Shown here piece after piece: positions 53,316 through 62,132 of a DNA stretch of 64,000 bases (positions are counted from its first letter, which is position 1; the number at the start of each line of letters is the position of its first letter). The stretch comes from JANXYW01 sp964458665. Lineage in GTDB: Bacteria; Chloroflexota; Dehalococcoidia; DSTF01; JACRBR01. The notes under the pieces are model-generated. The model was not told the DNA's origin. It searched no databases and was given only the letters and a program-made list of their open reading frames with translations. The translations under genes were made by a program, and so were the position numbers. Location of the stretch: assembly GCA_964458665.1 (NCBI GenBank), contig CAYWOO010000056.1:1-64000 (forward strand). Reading direction: 5' to 3'.

Positions 53316-54383
53316 TCAGCCGTCCGCCGGGATCGGGGTCGCGCCGTGCGCGCTCGATTCGTAACAGGCCTCCACGACCGCCATCGTCTTGTACGCGTCC
53401 TCAACGCTCGATACGAGCGCATCGTCCTCGCCGGCGACGAAGCGCTGCACGTCCGACATCGGTCCTTCGAACGCCTCGAGGAACCATGATCCGCGCAACG
53501 GCACGCTCGCCCAGTCACCGCCTGCGTGAACGATCGTCAGTTCATCGGGCTCGCCGTCGGGGTAATTGAGGTTCACGCCCATCTTCGCGATCGCCGCGCC
53601 CTTGGTGCCCTCGATCTTGATCTGCGACATGGCGTAGCGCGGGACGAACGTGTGCGTGTGATTCAGCGTCAGGCTGCAGCGCACCATGTCGCCGTAGTCG
53701 AGGATGATGCTCGTGCGCGCGTCCGGGTACTTCGCGAGCTTCGGATGGCGTGCGCCGCGGCAGTAGACGCCGGAGGGCTCGCCGATCAGCGAGCGGATAA
53801 GGTCGATGTAGTGGATCGAGTGCATCAGCACCTCGAGGCGCGGCACGCCTTCGAGGAACGCCCAGTACTCCCACGGCGTGTGCAGGTTCAGCCGCACTTC
53901 GACGTCCGTCACGTCGCCGAGCATCCCGCGCGAGAGTGCGTCGCTCAGCGCCAGCATGTTCGGCGCGAATCGCAGTTGGAAGTTGACCGCCGCAACAAGC
54001 TTCCGCTCGCGGCAGATCGCGCGGATGCGGTGTGCTTCTTCGAGGTCGCGTCCCATCGGCTTCTGGATCAGCACGCCTGCGCCTGTGGGCATGCGCTCGA
54101 GGATGCCCGCGATGTGCTGCGGTGGTACGGCAACATCGAACACAGCGCCCTGCGTTGCCAGCGCGTCGTCGAGTGAGTCGAATATGCGCGCGATCCCGAG
54201 CGCGGCTGCCCGCTCGCGCGCAGCCGCGGCGTCTACATCGAAGATGCCCGCAACCGGAAAGTCAAGCCGCAAGTACACGGGCAGATGCGCGTCGCGTACG
54301 ATACTGCCGGCGCCGATGACGACGATAGGCCGCGGCGCGGACGGCAACGGCCACTGCTGGCGTAGGTCGGCAAGAGCGGTCAC
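53316..54383 (-). CDS. Gfo/Idh/MocA-family oxidoreductase, candidate L-fucose dehydrogenase
   Basis: The 355-residue protein has an N-terminal NAD(P) Rossmann domain (VVIGAGSIVRDAHLPVY), GVLIQKPMGRDLEEA with the EKP-like motif reading QKP, and a C-terminal substrate domain with HSIHYIDLIRSLIG. Related enzymes oxidise aldoses such as D-galactose or L-arabinose to lactones. Its gene overlaps the mutarotase gene (GTGA) and is two bases ahead of the lactonase, the exact order expected for mutarotase, C1-dehydrogenase and lactonase. Hence L-fucose 1-dehydrogenase is my favoured role. That role is inference; the family is certain. Confidence 0.75.
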   Translation of the reverse strand: MTALADLRQQWPLPSAPRPIVVIGAGSIVRDAHLPVYLRLDFPVAGIFDVDAAAARERAAALGIARIFDSLDDALATQGAVFDVAVPPQHIAGILERMPTGAGVLIQKPMGRDLEEAHRIRAICRERKLVAAVNFQLRFAPNMLALSDALSRGMLGDVTDVEVRLNLHTPWEYWAFLEGVPRLEVLMHSIHYIDLIRSLIGEPSGVYCRGARHPKLAKYPDARTSIILDYGDMVRCSLTLNHTHTFVPRYAMSQIKIEGTKGAAIAKMGVNLNYPDGEPDELTIVHAGGDWASVPLRGSWFLEAFEGPMSDVQRFVAGEDDALVSSVEDAYKTMAVVEACYESSAHGATPIPADG

Positions 54384-54712
54384 AGCTCGAACACCAGTTG
54401 CATGTTCGCCCACAGTTCGCCCGGCTGCGCGCCCGGTGCGGGCTGCTGCAACGACGCCATCAGCTCCTGCCACTCGCGGATGCGCGGATCGCTCTCGATG
54501 TAGCGCGCGAAGTCGCGGTCAGGATCGAACGCATCGACGGTCTCCATCAACATGAAGAGCCGCCGGCCCAGCCGCCAAATGCGCATCTGCTCGATGCCGA
54601 TCGCGCGCAGCCCGCGCTGCACCTCCGGCCACACCGCACGATGATGCTCGTCGTACGCTGCGATGCTGATCGGGTCGTCCCTGAGGTCCAGCGTCTGCGC
54701 ATAGGTCTTCAA
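54380..54712 (-). CDS. L-rhamnose/L-fucose mutarotase (RhaM family)
   Basis: The 110-residue protein is of the RhaM (YiiL, COG3254) family, which equilibrates alpha and beta anomers of 6-deoxy sugars. The segment YDEHHRAVWPEV with the catalytic His, RIWRLGRRLFMLMET in the middle, and the Trp near WANMQ are its markers. The L-rhamnose type is standard, but this context (fucosidase, FucD) suggests L-fucose. Its stop overlaps the Gfo/Idh start, so an anomer-specific dehydrogenase is likely the direct consumer. A hairpin (54741-54760) separates it from the SDR gene. Confidence 0.85.
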   Translation of the reverse strand: MKTYAQTLDLRDDPISIAAYDEHHRAVWPEVQRGLRAIGIEQMRIWRLGRRLFMLMETVDAFDPDRDFARYIESDPRIREWQELMASLQQPAPGAQPGELWANMQLVFEL

Positions 54713-54740
54713 GTTCGTCTGATCCTCGCATCGAGCAACT

Positions 54741-54760
54741 CACAGCCGGGGACGGCTGTG
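54741..54760. repeat. CACAGCC-GGGGAC-GGCTGTG hairpin
   Basis: A perfect seven-base-pair hairpin in the 62-base gap between the SDR gene and the mutarotase gene. It may tune expression within the operon. Confidence 0.55.
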
Positions 54761-54774
54761 CCACTCCCGCTGTG

Positions 54775-55545
54775 CTAGAACACCAGCACTCCGCCATCGA
54801 TGGGGTACGCCTGGCCGGTGATGAACGAGGCCTCGTCCGAACAGAGATAGAGCGCGAGCGCGGCGACCTCCTCCGGCTCGGCCATGCGGCCGATCGGCTG
54901 GTACTCGGACAGCACCTTGAACATCTCGTCTTCGCGGCCGGGGTACGTGTCGCGCAGATAGCCATCGACGAACGGCGTGTGCACACGCGCCGGGCAGACG
55001 CAGTTGCAGCGGATGCCTTGCTTGATGTAGTCGACGGCGATCGAGCGCGTCATCGTCAGCACGGCGCCCTTGCTCATCGAATACGCAAACCGCTCCTCGA
55101 GGCCGATGAGCGACGCGATCGACGCGAGGTTGAGGATGACCCCGCCGCCACGATGGATCATCTTCGGGATCGCCGCCTGCGAGCAGAGGAAGACGCCCTT
55201 GACGTTGACGCTGTAGATGCGGTCGAGGTCGGCTTCGGTCGTGGTCTCGACCGTGCCGATGTGCGCGATTCCGGCGTTGTTGACGAGAATATCGATACGG
55301 CCAGCGGCGGTGTAGACGCGGTCGAACGCGATCGTCACCGATGCCATACTGGACACGTCGCACGCGACGACGTCGGCGGTGCCGCCATCAGCGCGAATGC
55401 GCCCCGCGGTCTCGGCGCCGGCGGCTTCGTTCAGTTCGAGCACGAAGACGCGCGCGCCCTGCTTCGCGAACGTGTGCGCGATCGCCTGACCGATGCCGGA
55501 ACCCGCGCCAGTGACGACGGCGATCTTGTTGTCGAGTCGGAACAC
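54775..55545 (-). CDS. Short-chain dehydrogenase, candidate 2-keto-3-deoxy-L-fuconate dehydrogenase
   Basis: The 256-residue classical SDR has TGAGSGIG (cofactor, about 12-19), NNAG, and the Ser-Tyr-Lys triad in LASIASLIGLEERFAYSMSK. The TGxxxGIG and an Asp-Val after the third strand (ACDVSS) fit NAD(H). In known L-fucose pathways an SDR oxidises 2-keto-3-deoxy-L-fuconate at C4, yielding the diketo acid cut by an FAH hydrolase; that gene is two steps upstream here. It could instead be the L-fucose 1-dehydrogenase. GTG 55545 has GGAGG four bases upstream and is the chosen start. Confidence 0.83.
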   Translation of the reverse strand: MFRLDNKIAVVTGAGSGIGQAIAHTFAKQGARVFVLELNEAAGAETAGRIRADGGTADVVACDVSSMASVTIAFDRVYTAAGRIDILVNNAGIAHIGTVETTTEADLDRIYSVNVKGVFLCSQAAIPKMIHRGGGVILNLASIASLIGLEERFAYSMSKGAVLTMTRSIAVDYIKQGIRCNCVCPARVHTPFVDGYLRDTYPGREDEMFKVLSEYQPIGRMAEPEEVAALALYLCSDEASFITGQAYPIDGGVLVF

Positions 55546-55565
55546 GAGGCCTCCGTGTCTGGCCG

Positions 55566-56822
55566 CTACGTCAGCGGCTTGTCGGCGAAATCGATGGCGA
55601 TCACGGTCGCGTTGTCGTCGATGCTCGATTCCGGCACGGCAATCGTCAACTCGCCAAGCGGGTCCGTATTGAGGAACTGGTCGATCAGGGACGTGCGCGT
55701 CTTGAACTCGAGCGCCGCCCCGTCCGACAGCGCCGTCACGGCCTTCACGCGCTTTGTGCGCACGCCGCGCACAGAGATCGTGTCGTACGGGCGCGAGAGC
55801 AGATGCACGTACACCCGGCCGTCGCGCTGCGTCGACGGGCCATAGTGCTGCCACGGCTCCAGGCCCGGCGTGGTGCCGACGATGCTCTCGCCGTTGCGCG
55901 CCATCCACTGCTCGATGACGGCGAAACGCTCCGTGAACTCCGGCTGCAGGCCGCCGTCGTCCATCGGTCCGACGTTCAGCAGCAGGTTACCGCCCTTGCC
56001 GGCGACCTCGCACAACGTCTGGATGATGCGCCGCGCCGACTTGAACTCGCGATCCGCCGGGCAGTAGCCCCACGTTTCGTTGATCGTCAGGCACGTCTCC
56101 CACGGGCCGGGCGGCGGTTGCGCCGGCACGAACTGCTCCGGCGTCACATAGTCGGCGACACCTGGGAGGCGATCGTTGATCATGATCTCCGGCTGCAGCT
56201 CGCGGATCATCGCTTCCAGCTCCTTCGAGCGCCACTGCGTCGTCGAGCGCTCCCAGCCGCCGTCGAACCAGATGACGTCGATTTTGCCGTAATTCGTCAG
56301 CAACTCGCGGATCTGCGCGAACATCACGTCGATGAAGCGCGCCCACGCCTCCGGCTCCGGCTGCCTCCAGCGTCCGAATACGTATGGCTTGTCGGCATCG
56401 GTGAACGCTGGGTAGTCAGGGTGGTGCCAGTCGATCAGCGAGAAATACACCCCGACGCGGATGCCCTCGGCGCGCATCGCGTCGGCGAATGCGCGAAAGA
56501 TGTCGCGCCCGTACGGCGAGTGCATGACGCCATATTCCGATGTCGCCGTGTCGTACATCGCGTAGCCGTCATGGTGTTTCGCCGTGAAGACGGCGTACGT
56601 CATCCCGGCGCGCTTCGCCATGCGCGCCCACTCCCCCGGGTCGTAGCGCTTCGGATCGAACGTCGCGGCGGTTGCGTGATACTGCGCGACCGCCATGTCC
56701 TTCGCGCTGGGAGCGCTGAAGACGCCGCCAACGAGCGGCCACGACAGCTCGATGCCCTGCTGGCTGCAGTGGCTCCAGTGGACGAACATGCCGAAGCGGG
56801 CGGTATCGAACCAGGACGTCAT
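55566..56822 (-). CDS. GH29 alpha-L-fucosidase, cytoplasmic
   Basis: GH29 enzymes release alpha-linked L-fucose with retention. The 418-residue protein carries the barrel start FGMFVHWSHCSQQGIE, VFTAKHHDGYAMYDT, GVYFSLIDWHHPDY and the nucleophile Asp187 in WFDGGW. NETWGYC and GKGGNLLLNVGPMDDG follow. No signal peptide is present, so it acts on imported fuco-oligosaccharides. The 20-base gap to the SDR gene and 43-base gap from the FAH gene indicate one transcript. It supplies free L-fucose for the rest of the pathway. Confidence 0.93.
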   Translation of the reverse strand: MTSWFDTARFGMFVHWSHCSQQGIELSWPLVGGVFSAPSAKDMAVAQYHATAATFDPKRYDPGEWARMAKRAGMTYAVFTAKHHDGYAMYDTATSEYGVMHSPYGRDIFRAFADAMRAEGIRVGVYFSLIDWHHPDYPAFTDADKPYVFGRWRQPEPEAWARFIDVMFAQIRELLTNYGKIDVIWFDGGWERSTTQWRSKELEAMIRELQPEIMINDRLPGVADYVTPEQFVPAQPPPGPWETCLTINETWGYCPADREFKSARRIIQTLCEVAGKGGNLLLNVGPMDDGGLQPEFTERFAVIEQWMARNGESIVGTTPGLEPWQHYGPSTQRDGRVYVHLLSRPYDTISVRGVRTKRVKAVTALSDGAALEFKTRTSLIDQFLNTDPLGELTIAVPESSIDDNATVIAIDFADKPLT

Positions 56823-56865
56823 CGCGTGATCGTAGCGCGTCCGCGCGCACGCGCCAGCACGGCGG

Positions 56866-57768
56866 CTACGGCTCGTCGATCACCTGGTTCTCCAGCACGC
56901 CGAGGCCGCTGATCTCGACGCGCACGACATCGCCGGCCTTCATGTAGCTGGGCGGTTTGCGCCCGAGGCCGACGCCCGCTGGCGTGCCGGTGAAGACAAC
57001 ATCGCCCGGCTCCAGCGTGAACGCCGCCGACAGATACTCGATGATGGCGCCGATGCCAAAGATCAGGTGCTTCGTGTTCGAGTTCTGTACCAACTCGTCG
57101 TTCAGGTACGTCTTCACGTCGAGGTCGTTGACGTCGCGTATCTCGTCATTCGTCACGAGCCAGGGGCCGATCGGGCCGTGCGTGTCGAAGCCCTTGCCCC
57201 TCACCCATGTCGGCGCGTGGAACTGCCAGTCGCGCACCGAGAGGTCGTTGCCGTTGCAGAAGCCGGCGACGTACGACATCGCATCGGCAGCGGCGATGTG
57301 CCGCCCGCGCTTGCCGATGACGAAACACAGCTCGCCTTCCCAATCGAGCGCCGAGCTGACTTTCGGCAGGTGGACGGGCGCTCCCGTGCTCGTGATGCAC
57401 GTCGACATCTTGGCGAAGACGATCGGGCGCTTCGGGATCTCTGCGCCCGTCTCCTCCGCGTGGTCGCGGTAGTTGAGGCCGATCGCCAGCACCTTGCCCG
57501 GTCGCGGCACGGGGGCTTCGAGACGTGTGCCCGGCACATCGAGCGAGAAGATCACGGCGGTCGCGGAAGCGCCCGCCGCACCGGCAGCGCGTGCGGCATC
57601 GACCGCGGTCTTCGCCACCGCCATCGCGTCATCGCCCGCATTCAGGAAGCCGATCATGTCGGCCGGCAACTTGCCGCCGCTGGCGCGATTCAGATCGACG
57701 ATCGTCCTGTCGTCGAGCATCGCTCCGAGCCGTGTGTTGCCGCCGCTGGTGTAGGTGACGAGTTTCAT
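56866..57768 (-). CDS. FAH-family hydrolase, candidate 2,4-diketo-3-deoxy-L-fuconate hydrolase
   Basis: The 300-residue protein is of the fumarylacetoacetate hydrolase family: GLNYRDHAEETGAEIP, FAKMSTCITSTG, DWEGELCFVIGKRG with acidic metal ligands, then GPIGPWLVTNDE and GDVVFTGTPAGVG. In the L-fucose pathway a member of this family cleaves 2,4-diketo-3-deoxy-L-fuconate to pyruvate and L-lactate. The fucosidase neighbour favours this. An alternative, cleavage of an aromatic ring-opening product, is kept because a VOC dioxygenase-like gene lies upstream. GGAGAG precedes the ATG. Confidence 0.85.
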   Translation of the reverse strand: MKLVTYTSGGNTRLGAMLDDRTIVDLNRASGGKLPADMIGFLNAGDDAMAVAKTAVDAARAAGAAGASATAVIFSLDVPGTRLEAPVPRPGKVLAIGLNYRDHAEETGAEIPKRPIVFAKMSTCITSTGAPVHLPKVSSALDWEGELCFVIGKRGRHIAAADAMSYVAGFCNGNDLSVRDWQFHAPTWVRGKGFDTHGPIGPWLVTNDEIRDVNDLDVKTYLNDELVQNSNTKHLIFGIGAIIEYLSAAFTLEPGDVVFTGTPAGVGLGRKPPSYMKAGDVVRVEISGLGVLENQVIDEP

Positions 57769-57810
57769 CTTCTTCTCTCCGGTAACTCACAGCAGCGGGC
57801 GGTACGAGCA

Positions 57811-57856
57811 CCTCACCCGCGCCGTCGGCGCCACCCTCTCCACGCCGTGGAGAGGG
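57811..57856. repeat. Composite palindromic repeat, copy 2
   Basis: CCTCACCC, then GCGCCGTCGGCGC (hairpin), CACCCTCTCC, ACGCCGT and GGAGAGGG. It has the same order of parts as 7293-7343, with changed stem sequences. Confidence 0.6.
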
Positions 57857-57879
57857 TTCTTGGTCTCGACGGTTTGTGC

Positions 57880-58809
57880 TTATTTGGCTGGGTGGCTCCC
57901 CGCCATCAGCTCCGCCAAATCGTCCGGGCGGATGAACGATGCGGGCGGTGGCGGCCCCCACGAGTACAGCGACCGCATCCCTTCCCACACCTGCGGCTTC
58001 CACAACTGGTCGTCGACGATCACATCGAGGTCGCTGTAGTACTCCGAGAAGTTGCCGGCGGGGTCGCGGAAGTACCAGAAGAAGTTCGAGCCGATGTGGT
58101 GCCGCCCGAACCCCCATACGTGCCGAGACGGGTCCTTCGTCAGCAGCGCCTGCGCTCCCAGTCCGATCTCATCGACGTCAGCGACCTGCCACGACGTGTG
58201 GTGCAAGAACTGCACCGGCGACTTCTGGACGAGCAGGTTGTGGTGGTCCTGCGAGCACCGCATGAAGTGCGCGATGCCCTTCACGCTGTCGCTGACCTTG
58301 AAGCCGATGCCCTCCGTGAAGAACTTGTTGCTGACCTCGATGTCCGTCGAGCCCGCGACCACGTGGCCGAGCTTGCGCGGCCGCGCGCCGACGAGCGAGT
58401 CGTCCGGACGCAACCGCGGCGAACGGCCCTCGCGGTCGATGCGGCCCGGCCCGTTATAGGCGGTCGCCTGCTCCTCGTCCTGCACAATCTTCGGCGCGAT
58501 CTCCACCCGCACGTTGACGCCCGTGCCCGCGTCGACAGCGCTGACGCTCGATCCGGCGCGCTGCGGCGTCACACCGATCGTCGTGAGCTGCGACGCGACG
58601 CGATCGATATCGTCCGGATCCGCGGCGCCGATCGATACTTCGACGAGCCGTCGAATCGGCGCGTGAACGATCCGCAGCTGCTCGCCGCCGTCCGGCGTCG
58701 CGAACACGCCCGGCTTCGTCTCCGTCAGCCCGAACTCGCTGTAGTACGCCGACGTGGCTGCCACGTCGGGCACGCCGATTGTTACGGAGTTCATGCGGTG
58801 CAGTGCCAT
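57880..58809 (-). CDS. Extradiol dioxygenase-like VOC protein
   Basis: The 309-residue protein has two VOC domains, about 1-110 and 140-280. The second carries the iron ligands expected of catechol 2,3-dioxygenase-type enzymes: His149 in KLGHVV, His204 in FLHHTSWQV and Glu256 in FSEYYSD, with the active-site segment GFGRHHIGSNFFWYFRDP. So it may cleave a catechol-like ring. Its place upstream of an FAH hydrolase would fit a short meta-cleavage route, but also the end of the fucose run. GGAG lies eleven bases before the ATG, a loose spacing. Confidence 0.82.
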   Translation of the reverse strand: MALHRMNSVTIGVPDVAATSAYYSEFGLTETKPGVFATPDGGEQLRIVHAPIRRLVEVSIGAADPDDIDRVASQLTTIGVTPQRAGSSVSAVDAGTGVNVRVEIAPKIVQDEEQATAYNGPGRIDREGRSPRLRPDDSLVGARPRKLGHVVAGSTDIEVSNKFFTEGIGFKVSDSVKGIAHFMRCSQDHHNLLVQKSPVQFLHHTSWQVADVDEIGLGAQALLTKDPSRHVWGFGRHHIGSNFFWYFRDPAGNFSEYYSDLDVIVDDQLWKPQVWEGMRSLYSWGPPPPASFIRPDDLAELMAGSHPAK

Positions 58810-58932
58810 ATCGGTTACATCTCCACTTTCAATCCGGGAACGTCACTGCGCTGATCATCTAGAACAGCCCGGCCTCGACGAGCCCCGGAGTCCTAACGAT
58901 ATCAAGTAGAGTTCACAGAGCGGAGGATCACC

Positions 58933-59364
58933 ATGCCAGCGACCGCTGAGCAGCAAGCATTCCTCGAGAGCCACCGGCTCGTCATCGTCGGCATCGGCCG
59001 CAAGGGCGGGCCGCCGCACATGTCGCCCGTCTACTACGTGATGGATGGCGCCGACGTCATCATCTCGACGACCGCATCCCGCTTCAAGGCGCGCGCCGTC
59101 CGCAAGAGCGAGGATATCTCGCTCTGCGTGCTCGCCGAGGAGTTCCCGTTCCCGTACCTACTCGTCTACGGCAAGGCGTCCATCGAGGAGCACGGCGCGG
59201 CGGCCGCCATGCGCCGCGTCGGCGAGAAGATGACGGGCAACCCCATCCCCGACGCGGCGCTGCCTGCCATCCAGGAGCGCGCGGCGAAGGAAAGCCGTGT
59301 CGTCCTGCGCGTGAGGCCGACAGAGTTCTTCTCGACCATGCCCCTGCCGCAGCTAAGGAAGTAA
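58933..59364 (+). CDS. PPOX-class (pyridoxamine oxidase-like) flavin/F420-dependent protein
   Basis: The 143-residue protein has the split-barrel fold of the pyridoxamine 5'-phosphate oxidase-like family: LESHRLVIVGIGRKGGPPHM, SPVYYVMDGADVIISTTASR, FKARAVRKSEDISLCVLAEE and a C-terminal RVVLRVRPTEFF. Members bind FMN, F420 or heme; many F420-dependent ones reduce small compounds. It is divergent from the VOC gene, 123 bases away. GGAGG is upstream of the ATG at 58933. The cofactor is not settled by sequence alone. Confidence 0.85.
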   Translation: MPATAEQQAFLESHRLVIVGIGRKGGPPHMSPVYYVMDGADVIISTTASRFKARAVRKSEDISLCVLAEEFPFPYLLVYGKASIEEHGAAAAMRRVGEKMTGNPIPDAALPAIQERAAKESRVVLRVRPTEFFSTMPLPQLRK

Positions 59365-59385
59365 TGCGTGGCCCGCGCGGAGCCT

Positions 59386-59397
59386 GGACTTCAGTCC
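59386..59397. repeat. GGAC-TTCA-GTCC hairpin
   Basis: A short perfect hairpin just after the PPOX gene, same class as 5325-5338. The rest of 59365-59516 shows nothing besides the AGGAGG of the next gene. Confidence 0.45.
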
Positions 59398-59516
59398 GTG
59401 CGAACCTCATTCGGCATGCGATTCCCGTCAATTCGAACGTCCGCACGCCCCTGGCTATCGCCACACTCCCTCCTGTCATCGTAGAATTGCACGACGGGAC
59501 CCACCAGGAGGCGACC

Positions 59517-60929
59517 ATGTCCACCAACGGCGCATCATCACAGCCTGATCACGAGAAAAAGCCGCAGATCTTCCCCGCGAACTCGCGCGCGGACGAGCGC
59601 GCCGCGGCGATCGAACGCCGGAAGGCGTACCCGTATCGATTCCCGCGCGACACCCGCGAGCTTGGCGGGAAGTTCACCGTTGCCGAAAACAAGCGCCGTC
59701 TACTTCGTTACTTCTACTTCGAGCGGCGGCTCGCGCAGGCGCTCGGCTCATGGACGCTAGCGATTCCCGACTTCGAAGTGAAGATCGAGACCGGACGCCA
59801 CATCTTCTATCACGCCGACGCCGCGCGGTTGTTCCGCGAACGTCTGACCGAACAGGAGACCCCGCGCATCGCCGACGTCGACGGTTTCCGAGACGCGGCG
59901 ATCGATCGTCTGGTCGACGAGATGCTCTCCGCGACAGACACCGCCGAGTTACTCGTCGGCGTCCACCAGGTCGTCAGCGCCGCGCTTGCTACTGCCTATC
60001 GCCACCACATTGACGATACGGACCAGGTCACCGACGCACCGACGATCCGGCTGATGAGGCGTGTGCTCACGGACTACGAGCCGATGCTTGCGTGGGCGGA
60101 GGCCGCGATCGGCGCTTACCTGGAAGGCGGCATCGAGGAGGCGCGGCTGGCGGCGTGGCGCTGGCACATGAAACGCGTGCTCGGCAGCATCGGCGGCGTA
60201 AGCGGCGCGGACGCAGCTTGCGACGAGCCAGTGGAGATGCGCGTCGACGTGACGCCGTACGTGCGCGGCACGGTGCCGATGCGCGACTCGCGGATGCTGA
60301 CGTTCACCAACACCGGCGACTACGACAAGGCGGACGGCGGTCCGCGCTTCACACAGAACACCTACGAAGCGATCCGCATGTACTTCATGCGGACCCAGCG
60401 CGACGAGGTAGATGCGATCGAGGCGTTTGGAACGTTCATCTGGGATGTGCGCTTCGTGGAGTTCGACACGGAATACCAGCTCGCGCGCATCACCTGGGAC
60501 GAGGCACGCCACACCGAGATCGGCCATCGCGCGCTCGCCGCGTCGGGCTACGACCCGTGGGAGCTGCCGAACCGCCTCAGCCCATCGGTTTGCCGCGGAC
60601 CGATGGAGCCCGAGTACGCGATGGCGCAGATCAACCTCTTCGGCGAGGTCGCCATCCTCAAGACGATCAGCCGCTTCATAGAAGAAGCGGAGAAGCGCAA
60701 CGACTCGATGGTCGGCCACATCGCCGACTTCATCCGCTCGGACGAGCGCACCCACGTGAAGAAGGGCCAGCACATCCTGGGCGTCATGACCGATATGAAG
60801 CTCCAGGATCTGGAGTTGAAGACGCGTGAGCTGTTCACGGAATGTCTCGTCACGCTGGGCGCCGTCGCGTCGGAGGGCGACGCCTTCATCCTGACGCGCG
60901 AGGAGATCGAGAAGCTGGTCGGCGAGTAG
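59517..60929 (+). CDS. Ferritin-like di-iron protein, 470 residues, unknown function
   Basis: No named enzyme is recognised. The C-terminal half (about 290-420) shows the pattern of a ferritin-like di-iron centre: Glu302, Glu329-x-x-His332 (WDEARH), Glu377 (LFGEVAI) and Glu410-x-x-His413 (DERTH). The N-terminal part (about 55-220) is helical too, with EVKIETGRHIFYHAD as a possible weaker site. So an oxidase or oxygenase is possible. AGGAGG lies five bases before the ATG at 59517. It is followed by a membrane-protein gene on the same strand. The long double-helical layout is uncommon among annotated di-iron proteins. Confidence 0.7.
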   Translation: MSTNGASSQPDHEKKPQIFPANSRADERAAAIERRKAYPYRFPRDTRELGGKFTVAENKRRLLRYFYFERRLAQALGSWTLAIPDFEVKIETGRHIFYHADAARLFRERLTEQETPRIADVDGFRDAAIDRLVDEMLSATDTAELLVGVHQVVSAALATAYRHHIDDTDQVTDAPTIRLMRRVLTDYEPMLAWAEAAIGAYLEGGIEEARLAAWRWHMKRVLGSIGGVSGADAACDEPVEMRVDVTPYVRGTVPMRDSRMLTFTNTGDYDKADGGPRFTQNTYEAIRMYFMRTQRDEVDAIEAFGTFIWDVRFVEFDTEYQLARITWDEARHTEIGHRALAASGYDPWELPNRLSPSVCRGPMEPEYAMAQINLFGEVAILKTISRFIEEAEKRNDSMVGHIADFIRSDERTHVKKGQHILGVMTDMKLQDLELKTRELFTECLVTLGAVASEGDAFILTREEIEKLVGE

Positions 60930-61010
60930 CGTGCGCATCGAGGCGATCTGGGACGCAGGCCCGCCTTGTGAACTCCGCGTGATCTGGCTCTACTGACGCC
61001 GGAGGAACGC

Positions 61011-62081
61011 GTGCCCCACTCCGATCCCTCGAATGTCGGCGCGCGGCCGCAGCGCAGCCCGGTCGCGCACATCGCCCGCAGCGCGTGGACGTTCCAGATC
61101 GTGTTCGCCGCCGTGCTGCTGGCGCTGGCCGTCTGGCAGATCGACCTGAGCGAACTGCTCCACGCGTTCGACCACGCCGCGTACGGCTGGCTCGCGGTGG
61201 CGCTGTCCATCTACTTCGCGGCGCGGATGGTCCACACCGTCGAATGGCAGATCACGCTCGTGAAGGTCGGACGCGCGCCATTCGGCGGCCTGTTCGGGGC
61301 GACCCTGATCGGATCGCTCGTCAATGCGGTGGTCCCGGCTGCGGCTGGTGACGTCGCGAAAATGCAGATCGTCGCGAATCGCTACGGGCTGTCGCGCGTG
61401 GGCCTCATCACGAGCCGCGGTGCGGAAAGCATCGTGAACGCATTCGTCATGGTGCTGTTCATCGCGCTCAGCTTTGCGCTTCCGGCTGCGGGCGTTGCGT
61501 CTGGCGGTGTGCTGCTGCTGATGGCGGCAGGCGCAGTGATCGTGTTCGCCGCGGCGGCGGTCGGCAGCAGACTCATTCCGGAGGAATTCCCGGACTGGCG
61601 TGTACTCACCTGGCTGCCTGCGCGGGTACAGAGCCCGCTCCGCCAGCGATGGCCGAGCTTCCACGAAGGCCTCGAACTGGTGCGTAACCCGCGGCTACTA
61701 TCTGTCGCGTTCGTCCTCAACATCGTCGGGTGGGTCGTCGACATCGCCATCATCTGGGCATACGGACGGACGTTCCACCTCGATGTTCCACTTGGAGCGT
61801 ACGTATCGATCACGGTCGCGGTCGCAGTCATCACCGTGTTCCCGCTGACGCCCGGCAACCTCGGCACCTATGAGGTTATCTTGCTCGGCGTGCTCAAGGC
61901 GTACCAGGTGCCCACGGAACAGGCGCTCGCCTTTGCCGTCGGGATGCACCTGATCAGCACGGCGTTCAACATCGCGCTCGGGCTGGTGGCGATGTGGATG
62001 ATGGGGATTCGCCCAGGCGAACTGCTGCGCGTAAAGTCGAGCGCGAACAAGGACGCCGACACGGCCGCGGCATCGTCCTGA
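61011..62081 (+). CDS. Lysylphosphatidylglycerol-synthase-like transmembrane (UPF0104) protein
   Basis: The 356-residue protein has about eight membrane helices, typical of the LPG_synthase_TM family without the soluble transferase domain of MprF. Markers are WQITLVKVGRAPFGGLF, a loop with GSLVNAVVPAAAGDVAKM, and VFPLTPGNLGTYE near residue 280. These are thought to flip or handle aminoacyl lipids or glycolipids, unproven here. The GTG at 61011 follows GGAGG by five bases. It converges with the sialidase-like gene. No aminoacyl transferase gene adjoins. Confidence 0.87.
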   Translation: MPHSDPSNVGARPQRSPVAHIARSAWTFQIVFAAVLLALAVWQIDLSELLHAFDHAAYGWLAVALSIYFAARMVHTVEWQITLVKVGRAPFGGLFGATLIGSLVNAVVPAAAGDVAKMQIVANRYGLSRVGLITSRGAESIVNAFVMVLFIALSFALPAAGVASGGVLLLMAAGAVIVFAAAAVGSRLIPEEFPDWRVLTWLPARVQSPLRQRWPSFHEGLELVRNPRLLSVAFVLNIVGWVVDIAIIWAYGRTFHLDVPLGAYVSITVAVAVITVFPLTPGNLGTYEVILLGVLKAYQVPTEQALAFAVGMHLISTAFNIALGLVAMWMMGIRPGELLRVKSSANKDADTAAASS

Positions 62082-62106
62082 CGCAAAATCAGCGCCGCCA
62101 CCGATT

Positions 62107-62132
62107 TGGTGTTCCGTTATGGTGTTCCGTTG
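62107..62132 (+). repeat. 13-base tandem repeat TGGTGTTCCGTTA
   Basis: Two near-identical 13-base units lie directly before the hairpin at 62133-62151 between convergent genes. Confidence 0.5.
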
